Part shown: piece by piece, positions 49,501 to 62,200 of the stretch
Position numbering within the stretch: position 1 is the first letter of the stretch
Layout of the letters: every line of letters starts with the position of its first letter
Translations under genes and position numbers: made by a program
Assembly: GCA_963971225.1 (NCBI GenBank)
Contig: OZ020267.1
Coordinates: 102,679,229 to 102,743,228, forward strand
Length of the DNA: 64,000 nucleotides
Reading direction: 5' to 3'
From: Melieria omissa
Taxonomy: Eukaryota; Arthropoda; Insecta; Diptera; Ulidiidae
Notes under the pieces: generated by a model
Seen by the model: the letters and a program-made list of their open reading frames with translations, nothing else
Databases searched by the model: none
Told to the model about the DNA's origin: nothing

Positions 49501-52500
49501 CATGTATCACGTATTCACACTGAATAACCATAACTTAACCTATTCAGCGCTATTCTAAACTATTAAGCAGTTATTTTTTGGATCAATACTTCTGATATTT
49601 TTTTTCTATTCCCATTGAGCGCAGCTCTTCAACCTTTTGTTGGTAATTTACTATATCTTTACTTATTCAGCGCAGTTTTAGCTACTCAGCACTTATTATT
49701 TGAATCAGTACTACTGAAAATTATCACCTTTTCATACTGTGTTCAGCTTTTTGCATTTTTATTTGAATTTTACCATAACTTTACATGTTCACTGCGATTT
49801 TCAGCTATTCAGCAGCCATTTGTATATACAATTGTGATCGAATAAATACAAACACTCGCTTTGCCACCTCGATTTATGTCTTTTTGCACCAAACAAATAG
49901 CAAATTTAATTTGCTGAATACGAAAATGACCCGAAAAATGAACTCACAACGGCAACATGCCGCCGCCAGCTGACATGTGCGATGAGGGCGTCTGACCAAA
50001 CAAATGCCACAATATTAAAATCGCATTAAAAGGCCGACCGCCGAGCGCCGAGCACGACACGAAATTTATGGATGTGCCAAAAGTGCATTTAAACGCTGAC
50101 AATGCAAAGCGAAATTTCGCCAACACGCAACTAAATGCGAACGGTGCAACAGCCGCTAAATATGCAACACGGCAATGCAAATAGAACGAAACCGATACGC
50201 ACACATACACACGCAGTCGTTCAGAGCCGGCGCGTTGCCAGCTTAATGCAATTTCGTTTCATTTGTTTAACGCGTAATAATGATTTTTGTTGCAGTTTGC
50301 TGGGATGTGGCAAATGTTGCGTGTATTTGTTGCTGTTGCGGCACGCATAATGAGGCAATTTATTTAATTCAATTAATTTGGTGACATTAAAATGGCGCGC
50401 TCAGTGGCAGCGCCAGCCGCCGACAATTGCCGCCCTCTGACATTTAATAAATAGTAACGAAATTAGTAGTTGCAATGCTGTGGACATTGTTTGTTGTTGT
50501 TGTTTTTGTTGTGGGATAGCATTAAATGAATGCACATTGCATAATTTGCAAATTCAGCGGCAGCATTTAAATCGCCAACAGCGAGTTTTTTTTCACTGGA
50601 ATAGTGGTTATAAATTTTGGAAAATTTTTCATTTAATGCTTGTTGGCATAAAATTGTTGAGCGTTTGTCGTAGCCAAAGGTGGTAGTTGAGGCAAGCGGC
50701 AAAATTTTATGCACTAACTTTCCTGATTGTGCATTCATTGGACAGCAAATGGGGCAGATATCAAAAGTTGTGCGCTAAAAGTGGATTTAATTACGCCGCA
50801 GCTCACGGCGTGGCACTGCGGCGAAACATAAAAAAGTGTCGTCGGAAAGTTTATCAATAAAACGTTTAGAGTCACCGCTGGCATTAGTTTGCAGTCATTT
50901 GTTCATGGCATCGACACAAGAAAACTGTCTTTGCTTTTAGGTAAAAACACTCGAAAGTGTTGTAAAGCACTTTCAACTTAAGTCAATTTTATGAGTTTTG
51001 AAAGAGCATTCATTTCTTTTGAATAAAACTAGCAAAAATATCAGCTGAATTGCAGGCATTTGTGTGATTTTCAACTTTTATTTGATATTTGTCATTACTG
51101 TTATTGAAAAAATGGCGCTGAATTACGGTTTTGTGCGGATAGTAGAATTTTTTTTACATTAAGTTGACTATTTAGTGAGAAACGCTTTAAATAAAGCATA
51201 AAATAGTGCGCTGAATATGACATTTTCATAGGAAAATGATAAATTTCAGTGTTTTATTGAGAGTTTTCCTCGGAAACTTTTCAAATATGGGTTTCAAATT
51301 GAGCTGAATTGACTAATTACAGCAGAAAGTGTAGTGAAATTAATTATTAAAAAAATAAATACTATTGGGAGTGCCGTAGACACATAATAATTAAAAATAA
51401 TGCACAATTTATTTAAAAACTTCATCGAAAGTAGAGCTGAATTACGCTGAAATGCGCTGAATTGCATTAAACTCAGTATTTATATTTAGAAAATAGACCT
51501 AATGTCCCAAAAATAACTACATATTTTATTTATAAATTTGAAACTATTCAAAAGTGATTAATAAATGCACAAATTCATTCGAAACTTCATTAAAACCAGA
51601 GCTGAATTAAGCTAAATTGCGCTGAATAGCATTAAATTCTGTTTTCATACTTAAGAGATGAACTTGCTGTCATAAATATAGCTACTTAATAAATTTTTAA
51701 ATTCTTTCTTATTGAAAAGTTACCAATAAATGCACAAATTCCTTCTACACTTTATTAAAACTAGCACTTAATAACGCTGAAATGCGCTGAATAGCACAAA
51801 ACCCTGTATTTATGCTTAAACAATGTTACTTGTGTTATTTATTAATTTGTTGTTAACACTCCGATGCCCAACAAGGTCCGTAGGGACCTATGGCGTTTTA
51901 AAATCCGCGACATTTCAATACGGAGGGAGTGATGAGCTGGAGATTTTATGACTTCTATAAATGGAATATTTAGAAGCTGTTAAAATAGATTTCGGCACGA
52001 TTGCATGTATTTTACTACCATAACTATCGCATTGAAGTCATTTAGGGCGTCGATGACCGACAAGGTCCGCAGGGACCTTGTAGGTTGCTCCATGTAATTT
52101 GCTTTTATTTTTTGTTAGTAACTATAAATAGTTAGTGCCAAATATTGATAGCAGCACAATTTCAAATAAATCATTGAAATTAAAATACGTACGGTGATTG
52201 GGATCCAATTGATATGCCGCCGTACGCGCTTTCATAACTGAGCATGAGTGAACAACAAGCAGTAATGCAGACTTTGGTCAGATATTTGGAAAACAATGAA
52301 GAACCTTATTCATTCACCGAGGAGACAAATTACAAAGATTTCTTGCCATACAATGAAATATATGATACTGATGTTGAACTGAATGTCACTCTGGCGGTTG
52401 AAGCTGACTCCGACGACGATGATCAAACTCCATTATTAATTTGATAATAGCTGAAGGTATTGCCTAAGTATATACACAAATAATGAAAAACTGAATAAAA

Positions 52501-55500
52501 ATAAAAATAAATATATATAAAAACCCATTACTCTAAAAAAAAAATGCCATACTTGCAGCGGCATAGATGCATGAACAGCTAAAGCAAAGTTAGGCAACTA
52601 AATGCAATTATTTTGTATTGCATACGTTTTTACCTATCTGTCTGTAGTAACAAATACACATGTGTTTACTAAAAAATATACACGAAGCTTAACTTTTTGG
52701 CTCTCCAAACACATCTACACACATTTTGTAACCCTACATTATAAAATTACACATCTTATATGCAATATTACAAAAAAGGTCCCTGGGGACCTTGTTGGGC
52801 TTTGACCGTGTAAAAAATTATCGGTTATCGGAGTGTTAAAAAATTACCAGTAAATGCACAAACTCTTTCTCAACTTCATTAAAACCAGAGTTGAACAACG
52901 CTGAATTGCGCTGAATAGCACTAAACTCCCTATTAATGCTTACACAATGAACTTAATGCCACGAAAACAATTACTTCTTTTATTTATGAATTTTTTAGTG
53001 TTAAAAACTACCAATTAATACACAAATTCTTTCTAAACTTCATCAAAACTAGAGCTGAATAACACTGCAATGCGCCGAATAGCACTGCACTCCATATTAG
53101 TGATCTAACAATGAACTTAATGCCACTAAAATACTTGCTTTATTTATTTATTTCATTTTTACTATTCAAAAGTTACCAATTACCGCACAATTTCTTCCTA
53201 ACCTTCATGAAAACTAGAGCTGAATCATGCTGAATTGCACTAAAAATCACTAAGCTGTGTATTAGTACGTAAACAATGAACTTAATGTATTAAAAATAGT
53301 TAATTGTTTTATTTATAAATTTTTACTGTTCAAATATTTACAATTCATGCACAATTTATTTCTAAACTTCATCAAAACTAGAGCTGAATAACGCTGAATT
53401 GCGCTGAATAGCACTGAACTCAGTATCTATGCTTACACGATGAACTTAACGCCACGAAAATAATTACTTTCTTTATTTATAAATTTGTTTACCGTTCAAA
53501 AATTATCAATCAATGCGCAAATCCTTTTTACACTTCATCAAAACTAGAGCTGAATAACGCTGAATTGCGCTGAATAGCACTGAACTCGGTGTCTATGCTT
53601 ACACGATGAACTTAACGCCACGAAAATAGTTACTTGTTTTATTTATAAACCTTTTACTATCTCAAAATTATCAATAAATATCACTTAATTCTGTATTAGT
53701 GATTTAACGATGAATTTATTGCCAGGAAAATAGTTACTTGTTTTAATTATAAATTTTTACTGTTCAAAAGTTACCAATTACTGTACAATTTCTTCCTAAA
53801 CTTCACAGCTGAAACAGCTGAATCATGCTGAATTGCGCTGAACAGCACTAAACTCCGTATTAGTGATCTAACGAGTAACTTCATGCCACGAAAATAGTTG
53901 CTTGTTTTATTTATAATTGTTTACTGTTCAAAACTTACCAATTAATGCATAAATTCATTCTAAACTTCATGTAAACTAGAGCTGTATTACGCTGAATAAC
54001 GCTGAATAACACTGAACTCCGTATTAATGCTTATACAATGAACTTAATCCCATTAAAATAATTACTTGTTTTATTTATAAATGTTTACTGTTCAAAAGTT
54101 ACCAATTACTCTACAATTTCTTCCTAAACTTCATAAACTCCAGAGCTGAATTATGCAAAATTGCGCTGAATAGCACTGAACTCCATATTAGTGATCTAAC
54201 GATGAACTTAATGCCACGAAAATAGTTACTTTTTTATTCTTTCTAATTTCTTTCTAAACTTCATGAAAACTAGAGCTGAATCATGCTGAATTGCGCTGAA
54301 TAGCACTAAACTCCGTATTAATGCTTAAATGATGAATTTGCTGTCATCAAAATAATTTCATTTATCCTTTTACAACTTTTTACATAACCCAACAGAGACT
54401 TAAAGCATTTCGTATAAAAAATATTTAGCTAAAGGAAAACCTCATCAAACTGCTGTCAAACTTGACAGCTGCATACGCTCAACACCAGCCAGTGTTGCAC
54501 ATAGCACACCACTCCTCACCGCCCACCTTTACTAGGTTAACATTTCCGGCGGCAGGCAGGCAGGCAGCCGGCATTAGAAATTTTCTTAATTAAATTGTGT
54601 GTAAAACTTTGCAAAAACTTTGCCCTCACATACATATGTATGCATGTGTGTATGTGTGTTTTCCTTCACTACCCTGTCGGACCTGAGACAACCAGTTCCC
54701 AAAATTCATTGGTCTTTCAACTGGTTTTTTGTAGTCAATTGGGCAACTAGTTGTCCAAGTGACTGTCAGCGGATGCAGAAGTGGGTGAGTTCGCGTCTAA
54801 TCGTTCACGTTCTGCGTGCGCGTTCATAGGCGAGAAGAAACATGAAAATACGAAACGAAACGAAAGACGGAACAGCTGATCTTGGGATGCGTATGTTACA
54901 ACAAAAACGTAGAAATGTTTCTTTCTTTCTGTTTCTATGACTCGAAGTTCGCTCGATTTGCACGTTTTGTCTTGAATGATTTCAGTTAGAATTTTGCGTA
55001 GTTGCGTGAAGAAACGAATTGCAGCAGCAGTCGCATGGTATGTATTAATAAATTTATGTAATTATGTTTATGTAATTATTTATTAATTTATTTATTTTTG
55101 TATTAATTGCAGGCGAAGTCAGGATGTTGAACTGCGTCAGACCCCAAACAGTTTCGACTGAAGTGTGTCAACAAGTCGAAGTTCATCTTAACGTGCACCA
55201 ATACTTGTTTTATTCGCAATCATTTTTTGTTATTATTTTTAAATATTTTTAAAATAAAATAATTAATTGAAAAATGCACTGTTTTATTTTCTCCATAAAA
55301 ATCGAGTGGTTAGAAATCGAATCCAGAATAAACTAGTTCGCAAACTAGTCGCTTTCAACTGGTTTGACAACTGGTTGCTTCGGACTAACCTTGGACTAGT
55401 TGCAAATGGATGCAGACGGGGACAATTGACCCTCGCCTAGGACACCGCCATGTTAAAAGGGTGAGTTTGCTCCAAGGAAACGAGTCGATTCTGAGGTCAT

Positions 55501-58500
55501 ATGTTTGACAGTCACATACTACGACTAGTTGAAAAACTAGACTTGGACCAGTCTGATTTCCCACAGGGTATCTATCTGACTCTGTGTCTGCGCGGCGTGT
55601 GAGTCTGAGCGTGAAAAGTTAGCCCAAACGAAATGCGGCGAAAAAAAGCCGACCAGCGACTCTGGTCGACAGCTGTTGAATATCAATAAAAACAGAAAGC
55701 AACAGCAAAAACAAAAATAATATGTCAAACTAACGGCGCAAACTAGGACGCAACGGGCGCAACACTGACCGGCAGCCATAACGTTGTCAGCTGCAGGAAG
55801 CGTCGCATCAACAATCACAACGCATTGTAATTCAGCGCGCAAAACGCTTAGGCGGCCAAGAAACGTCTGCCGTCCACCGCAACAACAACGACTACACTGT
55901 AGTAGGGGAGTAGGGTAGGAAAATAGAGAGAAAAACTGGTGCAAAGACCAAAACGTTGCGCTGTCGGAAGTGCACAAATGCCGGAAATTAACAGTAAAGT
56001 CACTCGTTACATTACGCTTAAGTTGGCTTAAGCTGCTTGATATGAGATAAAGTTTTCGTGTGCGTGTGTGTGTGTGTGCGAGCCTTTTATGTGTGTGTGT
56101 GTGTGTGCGATGGCAACACTGTGGCGCGCATAAAATGATTATTAGTTTTTCTACAAAGCGTACTTTTTTGCTCCCTTTTGGTGACTTTTTCTTGTTGCCG
56201 AAAATTTGCCCGCACATTCTTCTACTTTTTTTTTAGGGACATTGTTTTCCTGCTTATCGCTTGCTTGCCGCTTTTATAAATTTTCATTTTACCAGCTTGT
56301 ACAATTACTAATTGGCGGCGTTTCCTTGGCTGCCGGGCTGCCGGCGCTAATTTACGACGCGCTATCGCTTCCTTTTCCCCTTTTGTCTCACACGTGCGGT
56401 GTTCCTTGGTCTTTTATCTTTGGCTGCTTGCCGCTTATCTTTATTACATTTTAATTTTGCAACATTACAACAACATTAGTGTATCACGTATATCTTTACG
56501 ACAATAACAAAAACAAAAACATTTTTTATGACTGCGTCGAACAGCTACTGGAAGGTAGACGCCGCCCTGTGTCGCACACTCGACGGCACCGATAGCGATC
56601 AGCCATTAAGTGCGACTACATATATTTCAATATGTTGACCTCCATGCTTATCCGATTCCAGTGCCGAAAGGTTAACTCGAGCTTTACGGTAAATGTGTGG
56701 CATAATAAATGTAACAGGGAACTGACCTTTGACCAGCTGAATTGGCTGAATTGTGTTTCCGTACTGCAGTGTGTCATTTGGCAGTGCAATATTGTGCGCT
56801 GAATTGCATAAAGCGCAGCTGAATTTGGATTACAAGTGAATTACATAACATTTGCAAACGTCAGCCATTGTGTTAATAAGCACAGATTAGGTTTATTACG
56901 CAACACAATTTGCACTTAACCTGTCTGAACTAAGTCATGCAATTGTTACTTTATGGTACTTAAAGTGGCTGTCTATAATTCATTAATGATTTTAAGTAAA
57001 ATTTTCATCAAAATTTGATGCAAAAATTCTTCAACATTATCCTATGAAATGAAATAAAGCTTTATGTTGCACAGACATATTGAAATTTGGCCATTCAGCG
57101 CACTCTTACCGCAATTCAGCGCACAATTCAGCAACTTCGTTTAACTTCAACACATGTCACACATTCGAGCCGTAACGTCGGCACGTGACTACGTTGCCGT
57201 ACATTATGAACTTCAATAAAACGTGCAATTGCCCACACAACAACAACAACAACAAGAATAACGACAACAACAACGACAAGTATAGCAGCAACGGCAACCA
57301 GCAAGAAAACCAACAATGTCCGCCATGCATTGTGCAGGCGCGCCAACTGCAATAAATGCAATCAAATGGCAACACTTATTCGCATTGAGGCAGAGTGTTG
57401 TCCATGTGTGTGTGTGTGTGTGTGGAAAAGTAGCCGATTTTCTCCTGCTGTGTAGGAAAATTCATGGCTAGCTGTAATTTTTTATTATCATCGAAAAGCG
57501 CTGAGTGGCAAGTGGAGTTAGAACGGAAGCGGCCTGGTGTCAGTGCTTGTAGCTATGTCTGTAGTGGTGTGCGTAGAGGCAGCTGGCGTCTGTAAAACAT
57601 TTGTTTTCAGTGCAGCAGTTGAAGAGCTAATATAATGAATGTTTAAAAGGTGGTCGCAAAGGGTTAGAGGAAAAAGTACTTTCAGTAGAATTAATAGCAT
57701 ATTCGATTTTTATATCAAAATGAAGTAGTGGAATGGAGTAGAAGTAGAGAAGAGGCTGCCTTCAGACAGATTAGACTTGAGTAGAGGAAAAAATGTCAGA
57801 CAAAATAATGGGAAAGGTAAGCACAAACTATGGTAACGAAGCAAAAAGGAAAATATGTGGAATGCCAGTAATTATATTATTTCAAAGGATAGTCAAAAGA
57901 AATTACAAATTAGGATTATACAACTTTTAAAACAATTATGAAAGTTTGAAAAAAGTAAGCAGTAAAGTAAATAGTAAAGCAACATTGAATATTCGTGGAA
58001 TTTGTTAAAAAAAAATGTTAGAAGTAGATGTAAGAAATACGATTGATATAACTCAATAGACTCGTTTCATCTGAGAGGAGTTAACACCCATTTGAATATT
58101 TTTTTTAAGGTTATCTTAAAATGTCGTTGAGCAGGGAAATCAAAAAGCTTAGCTTAGCTTAGACCAGAGAAGATTAAGATGACTGAATGCAATTCTAATG
58201 GGACATGGGAAATTAAGGTGCCACCTCACGTTTAAATCTCGTTAAGAATGAAATTTATAACTTATATCTTGAAGATGTTGAGACAGTAGCACAAGTAGTG
58301 TTGTCTAGATTTGGCGAGTAGAAAGAGTAGTATTTTGCGACAAATATTGAGCAGATGAACCTATTTGCGTTAACGAAGGATTTAGAAAAATCTGTATTTA
58401 GAAAAATCTGTGACTGTAACAGACCTAACGACGAATAATCCTTTCCATATAGGGAATTGAGCAGATGAACCTATTCCAGTTAAAGAGGGATTTTATTCTT

Positions 58501-59189
58501 AGGTTAATGAAAATGTTTTGGTAAATGCTCCAACGGGGAAGGCCGATGTATACGGCAGATCTCTGGACCACTAATACTTTTTTTATATGAAATCAAAAAG
58601 GGCCCAATCAAGCTGCCTATTTCTACGAACTCACACTCACTAATCCGAGGTCAACTGTCGACTGAAGTCCGCCAGCCTACCAAAATAATTATCTTAAGTC
58701 ATACTGGCTGTCAGATACCCTTTGATAAAAAATATGTAAAATTTCCTATTGAAATAAACCGCGCTTGAGATATCTAAGTTTTATAATCTCGACTTCTGGG
58801 TTGGTACATCTGTCAACTGGTACACAAATATTTATTCGGGCGCCATCTATCGAGAGCTTTTGCGCAAAAGCTGTTTAAACAAGTCAGTGTTTGTTGGGTT
58901 TTGCAAATTTCACTGAATTTGTTACAAAACCAGCCAATAATTGATGTTGCGAAAGAAAGTCATCCATTGGGCCAAAATATTATCGATGGCATCATTACCG
59001 GTCACGGGGCATTGGTCTATGAACATTATATATAAACTATTCAGCAATCATTGGATTAGTACTTCTCAGATGAGGTAAAATCTAATAAACCATCACAGAT
59101 TCGATCAAAAATCTTTGTTGACAGTCTTCCTTGATTGCCGCTGTTTAATCTAGTTACTCTGAAGTACTTAGATTGTAAATAAGAAGTAT

Positions 59190-59249
<60 letters not shown>

Positions 59250-62200
59250 CTACAAGCCGTCTATAGCACTCAGTCCTTTTGAAACATTGTACATACTATT
59301 CCCAGAAAAGAAGGAGAAGGGAAAGGATAGGGAAGAAGAGTTGTAGAAGGGATTAAGGGTTCCCACTCCCCCTCCAAACTTCTTGCTTCCTTTTAGAAAC
59401 CTGAGCAGATTGGAGAGAAGTAGAGTATGAGCAATAAGGAGTATTACGTGAACGTTTTAAAGCATTTGAGTGTAAATGTTTGTCGCAAGAGGTCAGAATT
59501 ATGAAGAGACAACTCATGGTTTCTTCACCAAAACTATGCACCGACACACATTTTGTCTAGTAACCGACTATTTGTTCAAAAACAATATTCATACCACCCT
59601 ACAAACTCCGTATGACTCCATGGTTTCTTGATTTTCGGTTCCGTGTTCAGCGGCTCAAAGTTAGTCTGGAAAACACTTTTTTTTTATGTGAAGTTTTCGT
59701 GTCGCTAGGTAAAAATTTCTCAGTAAATCAGCCAATAAAACATGCAACTTAACAAACTACAAATGAACCCAACTACTCTGACAGTCTCTGAGACTAAAAA
59801 AATCGCTTATTAACTACTTCTGTCTTTCAAAATTGACTTAAAACTGTGTGTTCCAGTGACAGCCGCATAAGTAGCTAATTTATATACCCAATTGTTATAC
59901 TATAATCAATTTCATTATCAACTACTTCAGTTCATTTATTTTCTTCGAAAACTTCTTTCCAATCGTCTTCTTCTTCTTCTTTGAATATCTACTCAAAATT
60001 CATAAAAGTCAACAACACTACTTACAGCAGCCAATTAAATTAAGACATAAATAAACATACCGAGGCATAAAAATCCATAAACTTTTTAGTTTCAAAAAGC
60101 AAAACTCATCAAGCGAGAACCAACGTAATAAAATGACAAAAAAAAATCTAAAAAATTTTGGCAAACTCAACCGCAGAGCGGGAGAAAGGTGATGTGGAAA
60201 ATTATGTCTACAGCGGAAATCCCCAGATATTTCAATTGTTGTGCTCAGCTGCCAAGTTGTACACGAAAAATAACCAAAAAATCCTTAGTACCGCAAAAAA
60301 ACCAACAAGAAAAAAATTAAAAAAAAAAACCTGAAAAAAGAAATGGCAAAAAGCATAAAACGAAATGTCTTCGGACTTGGGCTGTGCATTGCCAGCCAAA
60401 CTTTCTACATTTAAATCAACAATTTTCTGGTTCCGCCACTACTTCCACTTTCTTTGTGTTCTTGTTTTTGTTTCTTTCTTGTTATGTTTTCCAGATTTTT
60501 TCCGCTTGTCTGCAACAATTCAACAATCTATGCCACTTTTTGCTGCACAAAATTTCAGCAAATTGTTGTAGTTTTAATATACTTACTTGCATATATATGT
60601 ATATGTTATATCATATTATACTCGTATATACTTGGAATGGAAAGTGGTGCGCGCAAAAATCGTAGAAACTAGCATAAAGAAGTAACAACGACAGCTACTT
60701 TTTACAGGATTAAAAACAAAAACAAGTCAAGTTTTGCAAGTCGTCTGTTTTTTTTTTTGGTTCGTTTTATCTATTTTTATACTTTGTCTTAATTTATCCG
60801 CCAACTTATTTTCATTCTGGTGTCGTTCTTTTCTTCGCCAACTTACAGTGCCACCCAATATTGATGATGCGCTCACCTCCAGTGACGTCATTGTGCGCGA
60901 AGGCGACAACGTGACGTTGCGTTGCAAGGCGAAAGGCAGCCCGGAGCCATCAATTAAATGGAAACGAGATGATGGCAACAAAATTGTTATAAACAAAACG
61001 TTAGAAGGTAAGACGAGCTGCCGACGGGCAGTTGTTGTTGTTTTTACTATTATCTATGTTGTTACTATTGTTGTTGTTGTTGGTATTATTACTTACGTCG
61101 ATTGCTGTTTCATTTGTTAAGTGTCTACGTTGGCTTAGAAGTTGGCGTAACGGTGACTAATTTGAGTGCTGCCAAGTCGGCGCATAACATTGATAAGTTT
61201 TGCATGGCTGACCGAGAGAGTTGCCATCGTTATGAATAAATTGCATGCTTACCCAATTAGGGAATTAGGCTTTAAAACTTTTCAATTAACAACAACAATT
61301 TTTGATATTGATTAATTTAAGAGCTTTGGAAAATCCTTCTTAACCCTTTTGTTATAGTTTTCATAACTAAATAATAAAAAAATAATGAATTTCAAAATTT
61401 GAAAATTAATTTCTCTGTACTTTCCATAATAATTTTTACTGGACTTATTTTTTTTTAAGTATTGTCAATATCTTTTTTAAATTAATTTCTTTTGAGATTA
61501 AAATAATTTTCAATAAATAACAATTTGACAAAGCTTAAAAATCATTATAAATTTGGCCCATAAAGGGTTAACACTAGATATTGACTACATTGGGGTCTTT
61601 TATTGTAAATAACTTTCATTGCATCGCTTCCTAAAAAAATATCTTAATTGACTTTTATTAATTTTATTTTATAAAATTAAAGCTAAATGGAATAAATAAA
61701 TTAAAAATATTGTAAAAAAATGCCCAAAAGAAGTCATTTTGAGAGGTCAAAATTATTACATATAAGCATTTTAGGTAGGTCAGACTGTCAGGCACTCTAG
61801 TGTTAAGAGGCAGTGTCACATTTTTTGTGTTGTCAAAATCCAATTCTCTAAGTTTCATAGTTAAAAAAATTTTATAATTAAAAAATTGTACACATATGGC
61901 AACTCTGCTTATATCTTGGAGTGCAAATATTTTTGATTTAGTTTGAAGCCAATATTCATAGCAGCATTTATTTTGAGATATCTAATAACTTTTAAGCAAC
62001 TAAGCAATCTTCCATATGGACAGACAGAGGAAGAATGTGACCAATCTTGTAACTGATCCTTCATGACATTAGTAACTCCATACTTAAGTGAACCTAACAA
62101 AGTTGTTACATATTTATTTGTATTCTGTTCTTGAAATTTTTTCCATCATATTGCAACTCGTATGGCAACTCTGCTAAAGCTGATCCTTACTACTGCCCAA

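Larger units (their letters stand above)
51044..54301. repeat. GCTGAAT-rich tandem array (165-bp unit), inverted relative to 47210-49813
   Basis: The landmark GAGCTGAAT (or a close variant) begins at 51434, 51599, 51763, 52888, 53052, 53217, 53381, 53547, 53815, 53979, 54143 and 54273. Adjacent copies are 164-166 bp apart except across the transposon and two irregular steps. Units contain GCTGAATTGCGCTGAATAGC, AACTTAATGCCACGAAAATA and TTACTTGTTTTATTTATAAA. By eye there are about 29 GCTGAAT words, all on the + strand. The array is interrupted by a TTAA element at 51857-52835. It is non-coding. Confidence 0.88.

Noticed and set aside
47210..49813. CRISPR-like array suggested by regularly spaced short repeats
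   Set aside because: The genome is eukaryotic, the whole 144-bp unit is repeated rather than a repeat with unique spacers, and there are no cas genes.
55537..56217. 226-codon open frame on the minus strand
   Set aside because: Histidine/threonine repeats come from a GT microsatellite, it overlaps the end of a transposon, and no domain or splice context supports it.
58800..59010. Mariner 5' end
   Set aside because: Only the style of the sequence is suggestive; no inverted repeat partner or transposase motif could be found.
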